Shown here piece by piece: positions 1-11,390 of a stretch of DNA of 64,000 nt. Under the pieces are notes generated by a model. The model saw nothing but the letters and a program-made list of their open reading frames with translations, was not told the DNA's origin and made no database searches. The DNA is taken from positions 248,001 through 312,000 of the forward strand of contig JANFAH010000022.1 in NCBI GenBank assembly GCA_024663395.1, written 5' to 3'. The stretch's first letter is position 1. Every line of letters begins with the position of its first letter. The position numbers and the translations under genes were made by a program. The DNA comes from Pisolithus tinctorius (Eukaryota > Basidiomycota > Agaricomycetes > Boletales > Pisolithaceae).

Positions 1-1175
1 CCAAGAACTATCAAGTGGTGAGAAACAAGTGGACTGGCTATATAAGTCAGTGTTGTAAACTGCTTGTGATTTTTACTGATCTTCTGTCATAGATTCAAAA
101 GATATATTGCAATATCGAGTACTATTGAGCACAACCATCTGGAGCCCACTGGGATAATGAGAAGGGGGCTAATATTCAGGGTCAGCATGCCAAGCAGGTG
201 TTTGAGGATTTTGTGAAGGTATTTTTATTTTTATTTTTTAACCCCATGGCTTGATGAACTGATGATTACTCTTAGAGTCACCCCCTCATTTGCCAGTTCA
301 AAACGAGTGGATGGGATCTATATCCCTATGTTGCAGATATCATACCCCATGGTGGTGCCCATGGGGCCAACACCTTTAGTCCAGATAGTTCCAATGCCAC
401 CACCAACAGCCTAGACAATGGAGATGGTGGAGTGCCAACCATTCAACCAACCACTTCTGCTTCAGCACCTGCTGAATCCGCACCCTCCTCCACTCCCACA
501 CCCATCGAACCCATATCTACTTCAGTGCCTGCTGATTCTGTGCCAGTGCTTCCCCTAGTCCTGCCTGGGTCAGACGATGACCATTTCCCATTTTTTGACA
601 ATCCACCATCTACCATCAACCCATCTGACATTTCTATCCCTCCATCCAGTGCTCCGCCATCTAGTGGGAAGTGGTCTCACACCGAGATGCTTGGTGATGA
701 CGAGGTTTTGACTACCATGTCCATTTTCCCGTATGCCAATGCAAGTGACATTTCTGCTACTGCTCCCACCTCCAACAAATGCACCAACCTCTCTGCCACC
801 TTGGACTATGCAAAAAGCTCCTGTTCCCATTGTTCTTGCAATCCTCCGCCTCTGCCTTCACTTGCGATATCAAACCCTATTGCAGTAGGCCTACAAGGCT
901 CGATCAATTTCCTCACTTCATCAATCAACACATTGATGACATCTGCCATCGATAAAGTGTTGACAACGAGGGCACAAGCAATTCATTTACTGGACAATCA
1001 AGACCAAGATTTCCCCAGTCCCATCAAAGCATTCATCTGATGGTTCATCGTGCAGAATCTCGGCTTTGCTGATGTATACTTGGGGATGGCAAAGAAGGAA
1101 GATTGTTTGGCACTTGCTGAACTGGAGTATCGGATGAAACTCAGGGTTGGTAGTTCTCAGACTGGTACACAGTAG
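1..1175 (+). pseudogene. Myb/SANT-like DNA-binding partner of a PIF/Harbinger transposon (broken, cut by window edge)
   Basis: The translation matches the fungal Myb/SANT-like family that accompanies Harbinger transposases and helps them bind DNA in the nucleus. Visible exons are about 1-46, 93-218 and 276-1175, with short introns (for example 219-275, GTATTT...TTAG). The exon at 93-218 carries the family signature SGAHWDNEKGANI, and the next exon continues SGWDLYPYVADIIPHGGAHG, then a long Ser/Pro/Thr-rich linker, and ends with a helical tail (residues like LGFADVYLGM). Two in-frame TGA codons (126-128 and 1038-1040) interrupt otherwise continuous coding; Arg would fit at both, suggesting CGA-to-TGA decay. 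The natural end is TAG at 1173-1175. The 5' end lies outside the window. It converges on the transposase at 1342-2774, the usual two-gene layout. Family assignment is from recognised motifs and was not searched. Confidence 0.75.
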
Positions 1176-1341
1176 AAAATACTATAGGTAGATTTGATGT
1201 TTGCTGTACTTCCATACCTGTTATCACTGTATCGCAATCTTTTTTTTCTTTATCACAATCTATCTTTTTTTTCTTCATCACACATGAGAGATCCAAAAGC
1301 GTACATATATTGCATGGTATGGGAAGAAATGAACTACATGT

Positions 1342-2774
1342 CTACAACATTGATATATCACTCATACCACTACTGGTGTTCATGGAGTCATCAGAGCTAT
1401 AGTCATCGCTACCTGAGGGCAATTGCCCGAGATCCTGCAATTGAATAATTTCCTGATAATCGTCCCACATATGTTGAGTGATCTGGTCACGGAAAGTGCA
1501 TGCCGCTTCAAGCTGACCTACATTGGGATTATCTTCATTGGCTCTGCCCTCATCTGCTGATCCCCCAGGCCCTCCTGCACCTTGCTTGTCTACATGGACA
1601 TCCTGTCCTGGCATCAGACCTTCTTTGGCATTGTGAGTACAGATGAAGTTGTGCAGTGCACAGAGTGCTGAGGGGATTCGGCCTTGGATGTCAATGTTGT
1701 ACTCAGGGCTTAGTAGTAAGATGTGAAAACGATGCTTGAGGACACCAAATATTTGCTTGATGACGTTGCATGCAGATGAGTGCCAGAGGTTGAACAACTC
1801 TTCTTTGTTCCTGGGTCTTGTCAGTTCAGCAGGACGATAAGATGGATAATTCAAAGACAATTACCTTAAATGTGCTCGGTGCCACTCTGCAAGGTGGTAG
1901 TGAGTCGCCTGGTATGGGACTAGAATTTCTGGGCACAGGGGGAATCCAGCATCCACAAGGAGAAACTTTCCTGTTGGGATGACAAGCCCTTTTGTATGTG
2001 CATCCTGGTATACACATGCATCGGTAGCCAAACCCTCCCAACCAGTCAATGAGTATGTAAACATCAGCTGGAAATCACAAGCAAACAAGCAGTTCTGTGA
2101 TATGGAGCCTTTGCAGTTTTGGTACACCACCTGGTCCTCCAACGCTGGAGCAGCATGGATATGGCTCCCATCCAATGCACCAATCGTGTCCTTGAAATAT
2201 GGCCAAAATCTTTTATCTCCCCTAATCTTTGGCTGAATATCATCAGCACCAGGCATCTTGACATATGTGGAATAGAAGGGTGACGATGATAGGATGAAGA
2301 GTATCTTGCAAAAGTACCTGATCAAGGAGGTTAGAAAAGTATTGGAAAACTAAGGGTGATAACATACCGAGATATGGTCTCATTTGACTGTTGAAAATGT
2401 TCACCGACGTGCCTGATAGTCAGACCCATCACACTCATATAGAGGAAAATAGCTAGTTGTTCTTCAAGCGAAACAAATTGAGAGTTACCATGACCAATCT
2501 GGTGAAGCTCCTCCACAAGTCATGCAAAGACATCAGCATGAACACCAAGTTCACATCAGATTCGTTCTGGATGACCTGCAAGGAGCTCGATAAGCCATTC
2601 CTCACCGGTTAGTGCTGATGTGTGGTAAGGCTCTGGAATCCTTCGGATTGGTGTAGATTGCGCTTCAGTACGACTGATCATGCAGAGGATGATATTGATG
2701 ACAAGAGCTATATGGCACAGCAAGCGTTGGCAGTGAATCTCCTCATGATCACCACCAATATTGACATCATCCAT
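1342..2774 (-). pseudogene. PIF/Harbinger (HARBI1-like) DDE transposase, inactive
   Basis: Three exons on the minus strand (2774-2368, 2317-1865, 1816-1342) are joined by introns of about 50 bp with GT...AG ends, and the frames fit. The product is a DDE_4-type transposase that cuts and pastes its own element. Recognised blocks in order: HTSALTGEEWLIELLAGHP, a helical region ending in SNETISR, the first catalytic Asp in GALDGSHIH, SQNCLFACDF, LTGWEGLATDA, the second Asp in LVDAGFPLC, HLAEWHRAH, and FNLWHSSACNVIKQIFGVLK. Two lesions are seen: an in-frame TGA (complement of 2520-2522) where Arg fits, and Lys where the third catalytic Glu normally stands (usual ERIFG, here KQIFG). The C-terminal tail is acidic and Ser-rich. 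It converges with the Myb-like partner. The element's terminal repeats were not located. Confidence 0.85.
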
Positions 2775-2892
2775 CTCACATACAGGAGGAAATGTTTCAA
2801 ACTCAATTCAAACTCACTATGCGAACTGCCCCAGTGGAAAAACATGTACAAGCATTGAAGGAACTAATTGCGACTTACCTGAGGTTTCTAAA

Positions 2893-3360
2893 CTAGCTCT
2901 TAGTAATGATGGTAATGACATGATTGAAATCTCTGAACGGTTTTAGATACATATCAGGAGGGCTTTGAGTCTCAGCAAATGTTGCACTTGCAACACTGGG
3001 AAGGCAAATAGCATCTTCACCAATATTTGATGTGGAACTCATCCTGAAAGTTGGCTCGATGGCTGACCTCTGAGTCTGTGCAGCGAGCTCATTCAGAATC
3101 TTTGGAATATTAAAAGGGAGTAGATTATGTACTTCACACATTGCAGCAAGCTGAAGGTGCCCTTGTTCTCTTTGTTCGTATGCCCCCTGGCCAATATGTA
3201 TGTCATCGCTCTCTTTGGTGATGGAAGCTGGGTAACTTGGCTTGGATGGATGAAAGAATGCCGACATTGGCCATTGAGAGCCACTGCCCGACGCTTGAGT
3301 GTCAGATGATAAGTGCCCAGCAGTAACCTGAGATGGACCCTGTGACTGATTTTTGGCCAA
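2893..3360 (-). CDS. Unrecognised 155-residue ORF upstream of the Harbinger transposase
   Basis: An open frame of 155 codons starts with ATG at 3360-3358 and is rich in Ser, Gln and Pro (start MAKNQSQGPSQ). I do not recognise it. It is co-directional with the transposase at 2774 and ends about 120 bp upstream of it; a possible splice donor (complement of CTTACCT, near 2874-2880) lies just past its stop, so it may be a leader exon or an accessory protein of the same element. It could also be a chance frame. Confidence 0.25.
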   Translation of the reverse strand: MAKNQSQGPSQVTAGHLSSDTQASGSGSQWPMSAFFHPSKPSYPASITKESDDIHIGQGAYEQREQGHLQLAAMCEVHNLLPFNIPKILNELAAQTQRSAIEPTFRMSSTSNIGEDAICLPSVASATFAETQSPPDMYLKPFRDFNHVITIITKS

Positions 3361-3690
3361 TTGTCATATACGATCAGAAGAAAGGAGTAATCTATGTACT
3401 GAAGAAGGGTCGAAGTTGATTCAGTTTGTAACACTAGTGCGACGTTTCTTTGACTGCTTACCGGATATTGCAAAGAAATGAGTAACTTGACAGATACCAT
3501 CGACAGAAATGAATGAGCACCCTACCAAGGGAGGATAAAAGGTGGATGGATCTGCAGCGCCAAAGAGACGTTTCTTTGACTGATCACTATCCATTGCAAA
3601 ATGGGTATTTCATATGAGGTTTGCAAGCTCGATTGGAGAGTGAGTGTCAACTAGTGTGTATGGCAGAATGTTTTCAACATGGAGTCTGCT

Positions 3691-3740
3691 GGCAGAATGG
3701 CAGAATGGCAGAACAGCAGATGGCAGAATGGCAGAAACTG
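3691..3740. repeat. Short GGCAGAAT-type microrepeat
   Basis: Five imperfect copies of a unit close to ATGGCAGA lie just inside the left hAT-like terminus. The same word occurs in the terminal repeat itself, so this is probably a subterminal repeat of that element. Confidence 0.6.
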
Positions 3741-3855
3741 GCAAAACTATTCACTACATATTTGCATTGTTGTAGGTGTCATTTTGTACATGGCAAAAAG
3801 TAGTATGTACACTACTGGAAGCCCTGGCTTGTGAGACCCTTGGAGGACCACATAG

Positions 3856-3962
3856 TGTAGTCATGCTTAGTCACAACATATGGGTAGCCCATGCACCAAA
3901 TTAGCATTACTCTTATAAAGTCTGGTGTGGGCCCATCAAATTAATTAAGCCATGACACATAA
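3856..3962 (+). repeat. Left terminal inverted repeat of KDZ element A
   Basis: Shares the blocks CTTAGTCACAACATATGGG, CAAATTA and a TTAATTAA-containing stretch, in the same order and spacing, with the reverse complement of 26252-26357 and with 47806-47912 of element B. The outer edge is placed at TGTAGTC, where the similarity of all three copies begins. Confidence 0.85.
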
Positions 3963-4079
3963 ACAGGCCTGAGGACCCAGAGTGATGGCAACATGAGATC
4001 AGGCCCATGACAGAGTTGTCACAACTATTTGTGGGCCCATCTGGCATCTGGGGGATGCAGTGTCACAACAAATGGACAG

Positions 4080-4370
4080 TGTCGAGAATGCAACCCGGAG
4101 TTATGGTAGCATCTCGGAGTTTCGCCCAGAGGGCTCGGAATTGTTCCCCGACCCTCGGAATTAAATTCCGATGTCAATGCGCTTACTAATTACGGTACTA
4201 TAAATTTTCCGCACCATTCTTTTCCACCTCAGTGACTACTTCGTACACTGAGGTGAGTATAGCTAGATTCCACTCGTTTACTTGGTACTGACGTAGTGTA
4301 GAAACTCATACCTTCGTTAGGTACTAATAAAGTGACTACTTCGTACACTGAGAAACTCATACCTTCGTTA
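4080..4370 (+). repeat. 5' LTR of the copia element
   Basis: 291 bp, with a TATA-like TATAAA at about 4199-4204. The block GTGACTACTTCGTACACTGA occurs twice (near 4232 and 4332), as does GAAACTCATACCTTCGTTAG, giving an internal duplication of the R/U5 part. Compared with 8861-9151 it has lost three CpGs and kept three that the other LTR lost. Confidence 0.95.
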
Positions 4371-4382
4371 GGTTATGAGCCC
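4371..4382 (+). promoter_or_regulatory. Primer-binding site for a half initiator-Met tRNA
   Basis: GGTTATGAGCCC begins directly after the 5' LTR. It is complementary to the anticodon stem-loop of fungal initiator tRNA-Met (GGGCTCATAACC), not to its 3' end. Drosophila copia and yeast Ty5 prime from such a cleaved half tRNA, so the same mechanism is inferred here. Confidence 0.75.
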
Positions 4383-4434
4383 CGCTCTCGCGCTCTAATT
4401 CCGAAAGAGTTAATACGCAGCAACAATACCCACT

Positions 4435-7400
4435 ATGGCAAAAGACGATCATTCCTTACAAGTCCCAACCCTAAATGCGGACAGAAGCAACTGGCTATAC
4501 TACAAGGCTCGGGTTGAATGGGCCATCAGCTCGAAAGGGCTGATCGGACACCTGACTGGCTTGGATGCGAAACCAGAGGACCCTTCAGCAGGGAAAGATG
4601 CCTCCTGGAAGCCCACAGCCACGGAGCAAAAACTTGTCAGCGAATACCCAGAAAAACTTCAGCAATGGGCTAAGGACGATGGATACGTCAAGCAAGTGAT
4701 TGCTGTGTCGCTCCCGGAATCTCTATTCCTTCGAGTCCTGAAGGAAGAGACTGCAAAGAGTGTGTGGGGTGTCCTCACCGACCTTTTCCAAAACCGCTCC
4801 CGTGTTGTTGCAATTGATCTTCAGAGAAAACTCCAAGAATCCTGCTGTTCGGAAAAAGGCGATGTCCGCGCTCACTTCGACAAGATGTGTGCACTGTGCG
4901 AACAACTTGCTGCGCTTGGACAGTCAATCACAGACGACGACTTTGCAGCCATCATCCTCAGTTCACTTCCCGCTTCTTACGACTCCAACCTTGCAGCTAT
5001 GACGTCTTCGGCCCTAGTCATGCAAAAGGACCTATCTCTGGACTTTATAGTCAAAGTAATTTCCGACGAATATGATAGGCGCCAAACGCGGACGAAAAGA
5101 GGCAACTCTGGAAACTCCGGAAATTCCGAAGATGTGGCTTACACAGCGAAGGATGGAAAGAAGTCCACCTGTGAAAATTGCGGAAAGAAAGGTCATACGA
5201 AAGACCAATGCTGGGAAGAGGGTGGCGGAAAAGCTGGGCAAGCGCCCAAGTGGTTCCAGAACAAGGGAAAAGGGAAAAAGAAGGAGAAAGGTACCGGAAA
5301 AGCGGCCACTGCGGCCAGTGCATCAGCCAGCTTGAGTGCGCAGACCAGCGCTGACTCGGAACCTGATGGAGTTTGGCTAGCACACCTGCAGGACGACGAC
5401 TGGCTTGCGGAAATTGCGGAGGAAGAAATTCCGAACCCCCAGGACATCGTTAACGACGAAGAAGATGCATATACGAACAACTACGACTGTGTTCTCCTTG
5501 CAGGCGAAAGCCTAAATTCCGCAGAAGAGACAATCCTGTTCGACTCAGGCGCTTCACGCCATATGTCCTCCTACCGCAGCAAATTCCTCGATTACAAGCC
5601 AATCATACCCAAACCTATCACCGCTGCTGACAACCACACCTTCCATGCCATCGGGAAAGGCGATCTCGCAATCTCACTCCCAAACGGCAATACCCAGACC
5701 CATATTCGACTCAAAGACGTGCTCTATGCCCCCAAGATGGGAATTACACTCGTTTCCGTTAGCAAACTTGACGTTGCTGGGTATGCGGCATTATTCCGAG
5801 ACAAGCGTTATCAAATTTTCGATGCTTGAAAAAGGAAAGTAGCTGAAATTCCGATGCAAAAAGGCCTCTACTGCCTTAAACGAGCTCGTCGTGCCTTCGC
5901 AGGCCTGGCCAAGGCCACAGAATCCTTAACCATGGAGGAGATTCACATAAGGCTTGGCCACATCGCTCCCAAAGCCATCCGGCGCATGCTCAAGGACGGC
6001 ACGATTACCGGAATTAAACTGGACGAAGCACATCCTACCATGGGCGCGTGCAATTCATGTGAATATGCCAAAGCAACTCGGAAGCCCATTGGGAAGGAGC
6101 GCGACCCACCCCGCCGTGAACACCTAGGTGACGAGATCCACACAGATCTCTGGGGACCTTCTCCGGTCCAAACCCCTGGCCACAGCCAATACTATGTGTC
6201 ATTCACAGATGACCACACCCGCTACACCAAGCTGTACCTCCAAAAGATGAAAGCCGAGACCTTCACGTCGTACAAGGCCTATGAAGCATGGCTGAACACG
6301 CAGTTCGACACCAAAGTCAAGCGGCTTCGCTCAGATCGAGGGGGAGAATACCTTAGTGCGGAATTTTCGGAATATCTGAAATCCCGAGGCACAGAACGAC
6401 GCATAACCGTCCACGATACCCCTGAACACAACGGAGTTGCAGAACGACTCAACAGAACACTCGTTGAGCGTGTACGTGCGATGATTCATGCCAGTGGCCT
6501 ACCCAAGAACCTCTGGGGGGAGGCCATTATGCATGCGACCTGGCTCAAAAACCGCTCATCAACTCGCCGTCTAGGCACGAAAACTCCCTACGAAATGCTC
6601 TACCAAAGACCACCTGATCTCTCAAAAATTCCAGTCTGGGGATGCCGTGTTAAGGTCCATGACACCTCTGGCTCCAAACTAGACATGCGAGCCCGAGACG
6701 GACACTGGGTAGGTTTTGACCCTGAGAGCGATGGCCACCGTATCTACTGGCCTGACACACGAGCAATTGGAATTGAAAGAAGTGTCATTTTCGAGCACCG
6801 GGATGTGTCTGTACCACATGGTGTGCCACTTGAGGGGGAGCAGGGGAATTCCGACACCTCAGAAAGAAATTCCGAAGCCTCAAAACGAAATTCCGAAACC
6901 TCAGAACGGAACTCCACAGCTTCACAGGGAAATTCCGAGGCCCTGCAGATGGTCGAGCGACCCACCGAAGCAACTTCGGAAATTCCGAGACTAATTCTGG
7001 ACCCACTCGGAGACAATTTCGAAACACCTCCACCTCAACCTCGTCGTTCCACTCGCCAGCGCTTCGAATCAGACTATATGAGGCACCTACGTGCAGGGGA
7101 AGGCACTCGTGATGGGCGCATCCCTCTCGACTTCGTAAAAGAACTCCGAGAGAGCGATAGCAACCCAAACAGCCCGAAATCCCGAGAAAACGCTACCTAC
7201 GTATTCGATGAAGAGCTAGCTGCCAATGAAGATGACACTAACATCGTGTATGCTATGGTGGCAGGGATGGCTGAAGCCGAAGGGCTAGACCCATCAACAG
7301 TCCGTGAGGCGAAATCCCGAGCTGACTGGCCAAAGTGGCAAAATGCCATAGATGCGGAATTAAACAGCCTAGAGGAAGCGCATACCTGGGATGTCGTTGA

Positions 7401-8853
7401 GTGCCCCAAGGGTGCAAATGTCGTAGGATGCAAATGGGTCTTCAAGATCAAACGCAACGCTGCTGGAGAAATCGAGAAGTACAAGGCCTGCCTAGTCGCT
7501 AAGGGATATTCTCAGATCCAGGGTGTTGACTACGATGAAACATATGCCCCCGTCGCAAGACTCGCATCTCTCTGCACCATACTAGCAATTGCTGCACGCA
7601 ATGACTGGGATATTGATGTATTCGATTTCCACTCGGCATTCCTCAATGGCAAACTTGGAGATGGCAAAGACATTTACATGGAGCTCCCCGAGGGCTACGC
7701 TATAGGGCGGAATTTTTCCCGTCCAGTTGGGAAGCTAAACATAGCATTATACAGCTCGAAACAAGGCACGCTTCAGTGGTACCAGAAGCTATGCGCTACT
7801 CTTGCAGATCTTGGGCTCACCAGGGCACACGCAGACTGGGGAGTGTTCTATGGTCGCATAGGATCGGAAATTCTCATCCTCGCCAGCCATGTCGATGACT
7901 GCACTGTAACAGGCAGTTCCCCATTGTTAATTCACTCGTTTAAACAGGAGATCAGCACTCGTTTTAAAATCTCCGACCTAGGGCCCATCAGTTGGCTACT
8001 TGGGATGAAGGTGACATGGAACAGAGAAGCCCACACCATATCCCTGTTGCAGCAGTCCTACATTGAGGCCATCCTGACGAAATACAACCTCGCTGACTGC
8101 AAACCTGCCGCAATTCCGATGGACCCCGGAATAAAACTCTCTCGCGGAGAAATTCCGCAGCCAGCCGAAGAAGCTGCACGCATGAAAAACATACCCTACC
8201 GTGCTGCTGTAGGCTCCCTCATGCACCTTGCTGTTGGAACACGCCCAGATATCGCATTTGCTGTCTCCACAGTCGCTCAGTTCAACAACGCACCCAACAT
8301 GACTCACTGGGAAGCCGTGAAACGAATCTACAGGTATATCTCAGGCACAAAAGTGCTCGCTTTAACGTTCGGAAATTCAGAATGAGGCCTCGAGGGCTAT
8401 ACCGATGCAGATGGAGCTTCACAGGAGCATCGACATGCTATAAGCGGATATGCCTACCTACTAGATGGTGGAGCTATCAGTTGGGCTTCACGGAAACAGG
8501 AACTTGTAATGCTCTTCACTGCTGAAGCAGAGTACGTCGCAGTGACTCACGCAGCCAAAGAGGGCCTGTGGCTTCGACGACTCATCGGAGAAGTTTTCCG
8601 ACCGCTCACACACCCTATCCCGCTGTATTCTGACAGTCAATCCGCCATTGCACTTACCAAAGATGGCAGCTATCACGCTTGCACAAAGCACATTGACATA
8701 CGATACCATTTCATTCGTTTTGCTGTGGAAAACAATTCCTTTCGTTTAATTTATTGTCCTACTGACGACATGGTCGCCGATACCCTTACCAAGCCTCTAC
8801 CTAGCATCAAGGCGAAACACTTCGCGTCTGCACTCGGACTTCGTTCCGATTGA
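4435..8853 (+). pseudogene. Copia Gag-Pol polyprotein, one frame with two TGA stops
   Basis: The polyprotein that builds particles, copies RNA to DNA and integrates it. About 1,472 codons in one frame, starting ATG at 4435. Order: Gag with a CCHC knuckle (CENCGKKGHTKDQC, about residue 246), aspartic protease (FDSGASRHM, about 369), integrase zinc region (LGHIAPKAIRRML), integrase core D-D-E (HTDLWGP, SDRGGEY, HNGVAERLNRTL), reverse transcriptase (FDFHSAFLNGKL; active site HVDD instead of the usual YVDD, about residue 1152), RNase H (YTDADGA), and KHIDIRYHF near the end. In-frame TGA codons at 5827-5829 and 8383-8385 break it; Arg (CGA) fits both sites. A linker between integrase and reverse transcriptase (6845-6950) is made of repeats containing the peptide NSE and the DNA word AATTCCGA. 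The Tyr-to-His change in the active site would by itself weaken the enzyme. Confidence 0.93.
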
Positions 8854-8860
8854 GGGGGAG
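8852..8860 (+). promoter_or_regulatory. Polypurine tract of the copia element
   Basis: GAGGGGGAG abuts the 3' LTR and overlaps the stop codon TGA at 8851-8853, the expected place for priming of plus-strand DNA. Confidence 0.85.
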
Positions 8861-9151
8861 TGTCGAGAATGCAACCCAGAGTTACGGTAGCGTCTCGGAG
8901 TTTCGCCCAGAGGGCTCGGAATTGTTCCCCGACCCTCGGAATTAAATTCCGATGTCAATGCGCTTACTAATTACGGTACTATAAATTTTCCGCACCGTTC
9001 TTTTCCACCTCAGTGACTACTTCGTACACTGAGGTGAGTATAGCTAGATTCCACTCATTTACTTGGTACTGACATAGTGTAGAAACTCATACCTTCGTTA
9101 GGTACTAATAAAGTGACTACTTCGTACACTGAGAAACTCATACCTTCGTTA
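8861..9151 (+). repeat. 3' LTR of the copia element
   Basis: 291 bp, colinear with 4080-4370. Six differences are seen, each a CG in one copy against TG or CA in the other. Confidence 0.95.
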
Positions 9152-9156
9152 GACAG

Positions 9157-10990
9157 GCCTGTCGCAAATGACATCAGAACGAATAGATGGGCCCATTGAT
9201 GGTTTGATTGGCCAGATCACAACATGAGTACCAGCCTGTCCAGCATATGGCAGATGGTGTTGCATCAAATGGATGTGCCCATGTATCATATCTTGGATTA
9301 TGCTGCATCAGATGGGTGGCCTGAGGGTCAGATTATGCATTGTGCCACATTATATGAATGGGCCCATCACCATGCTGTGGATAATGCAGAATCAAATGGA
9401 TGGGACCATCGAGAGTATGATCTGGAGGATCAACAGATAACGACAGGCCCATCATCATGTCATGGATGGCATTGCATCAAATGAATGGGCCTGGTGATGG
9501 TATGGTCAGGCAGATCAGCAGATGAAGACAGGCCCATCTGTCATATCCATGTATTATTATGCATCACATAGACAGGCCCATTGATGGTATGATCAAGCAG
9601 ATCACTGCATAAAGACAGGCCTGTCTGTCATATCAATGTATTATGATGCATTGTGTAGACAGGCCCATTGCCATGGCATGGATAATGTTGCATCAAATGG
9701 ATGGCCCACTCGATGGTGTTGTCAGGCAGAAAAACACATAAGGATGGGCCCATAAGCATGTAATGAATAAGATCATGAAGAATGAATGGGCCTGTTGATG
9801 GTATGATTGGGCATATCAACACATACACATGGGCTGGTCCACCATATCCATGGATTATGATGCATCATATAGATGGGCCTGTCACCATAGCACAGATAAT
9901 GTCACATCAAATGGGTGGGCCTGTCAATGGTATCATTGGGTGGATGAACACATGAGGATGGGCCTGTAATCATGTCATGAATAAGATCATGAAGAATGAA
10001 CAGGCCTGTCGATGGCATGATCAGGCATATCAATGCATACACATGGGCCTGTCTGCCATATCTGTAGATTATGAGGCATAGACAAGCCTGTCACCATGGC
10101 ATGGATAAAGTCACATCAAATGGATGGGCCCATCAATGGAATTATTGGGCAGATAAACACATAAGGATGGGCCCATAATCATGTCATGAATAAGATCATG
10201 AAGAATGAACAGGCCCATCAATGGCATGATCAGGCATATCAATGCATACACATGGGCCCATCCACCATATCCATAGATTATGAGGCATAGATGGGCCTGT
10301 CACCATGGTGTGGATAAAGTTGCATCAAATGGACAGGCCCATCAATGGAATTATCAGGCAGATAAACACATACATAGATGGGCCCATCACAAGGGCATGG
10401 ATAATATCACATTACATGGATGGGCCCATCAATGGTATCATCAGGCAGATAGATGCATGAGGACTGGCCTGTAATCATGTCATGAATAAGATTGCAAAGA
10501 ATGAACAGGCCTGGCAATGGCATGATCAGGCATATCAATGCATACACATGGGCCCATCCACCATATCTGTAGATTATGACACTTCATATAGATGGGCCTG
10601 TTGCAAAGGCATGGATAATATTGAATTACATGGACAGGCCCATCGATGGTGTCATCTGGCATATCACCCCATAGGAATGGGCCAGTAACTATGTCATGGA
10701 AACAGTCAGATCAAATAAACAGATGCTGCAATGGTGCAATTGCAGAGATGGACATGTAAAGAAGGGCCCTTCTGCCATATGCATGAATTATGATGCATCA
10801 TATAGATGGGGAAGACATCATGGCATAGATCATGTCATAACAAATGGATGGGACCAACGATGGTATCATCATGCAGATCAACAGATAGTGATGGGCAGAT
10901 AACTACATTGCAAATAATTTCAGATCAGAAGCACAGACCAGTCAATGGTAGATTGGGCAGATCAATGCATAAGGACAGGCCCTGTCGGGA
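9157..10990 (+). repeat. Left subterminal array of KDZ element A
   Basis: Dozens of copies of a 12-bp palindromic core, as GATGGGCCCATC, GACAGGCCTGTC or hybrids of the two, occur about every 42-50 bp (the part at 3925-4079 lies left of the copia insertion). A higher-order unit of about 209 bp repeats near 9,880, 10,090 and 10,300. Linkers such as CATGAATAAGATCATGAAGA recur. A hand count finds only 2 CpG in 9661-10260. No coding capacity is credible. Such arrays are typical transposase-binding regions. Confidence 0.85.
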
Positions 10991-11390
10991 CATCCAGGTA
11001 TTATGACACATCATAATGATGTGCCCATCGCCACATCAAGGGAAATGCCATATCAAACATATGGGACCATTGGTCACACAGACAATGACATTGGGATACA
11101 TGACACAAAGATATTCTTGCCAATCTGAGTGAGTATAAGCAGTATTCTATGCATTCTGTCAGAAGGTGCATCCTGTTCACTGGACAGCAGGCATAATAAA
11201 ATGATGCCTGAACATTGAGACTGGAATGCACATCCTGACATGTTCACCAATCTATATCAATTGCTGGCAAATAATGTGTAATACAATTGTACTGCAATCT
11301 ATCTTTTCCATGTTGTAGCAAATGGGGCATTAGATGTTGAAGTAGATACTCCATGGGAACATTACAGGTAACAACAAACACAAAGTACAC
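10991..11390 (+). promoter_or_regulatory. Leader/promoter region of the element A Zn2Cys6 gene
   Basis: No gene or repeat unit is seen. The last bases before the ATG at 11391 (AACAACAAACACAAAGTAC) are identical to the sequence at about 50441-50459 upstream of the homologous gene in element B, whereas the rest of the leader has diverged, suggesting a conserved promoter or 5' UTR element. Confidence 0.5.

Larger units (their letters stand above)
4080..9151 (+). mobile_element. Ty1/copia retrotransposon inserted in the left array of KDZ element A
   Basis: A complete element: 291-bp LTRs at 4080-4370 and 8861-9151, primer-binding site, one long gag-pol frame, polypurine tract, and the 5-bp target duplication GACAG (4075-4079 and 9152-9156). 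LTR termini read TGTCGAG...TTCGTTA. The two LTRs differ at six positions, all CpG transitions, so insertion is fairly recent. The array repeats resume immediately on the right side. Confidence 0.95.

Noticed and set aside
9157..10990. CRISPR-like regular array
   Set aside because: Repeats are short, degenerate, palindromic and lie next to transposon TIRs in fungal DNA; spacers are themselves repeated and no cas genes exist.
9157..10990. Small proteins encoded by ORFs in the subterminal arrays (also 48431-49522)
   Set aside because: The frames simply follow the repeat period, differ between arrays and have no conserved start or domain.
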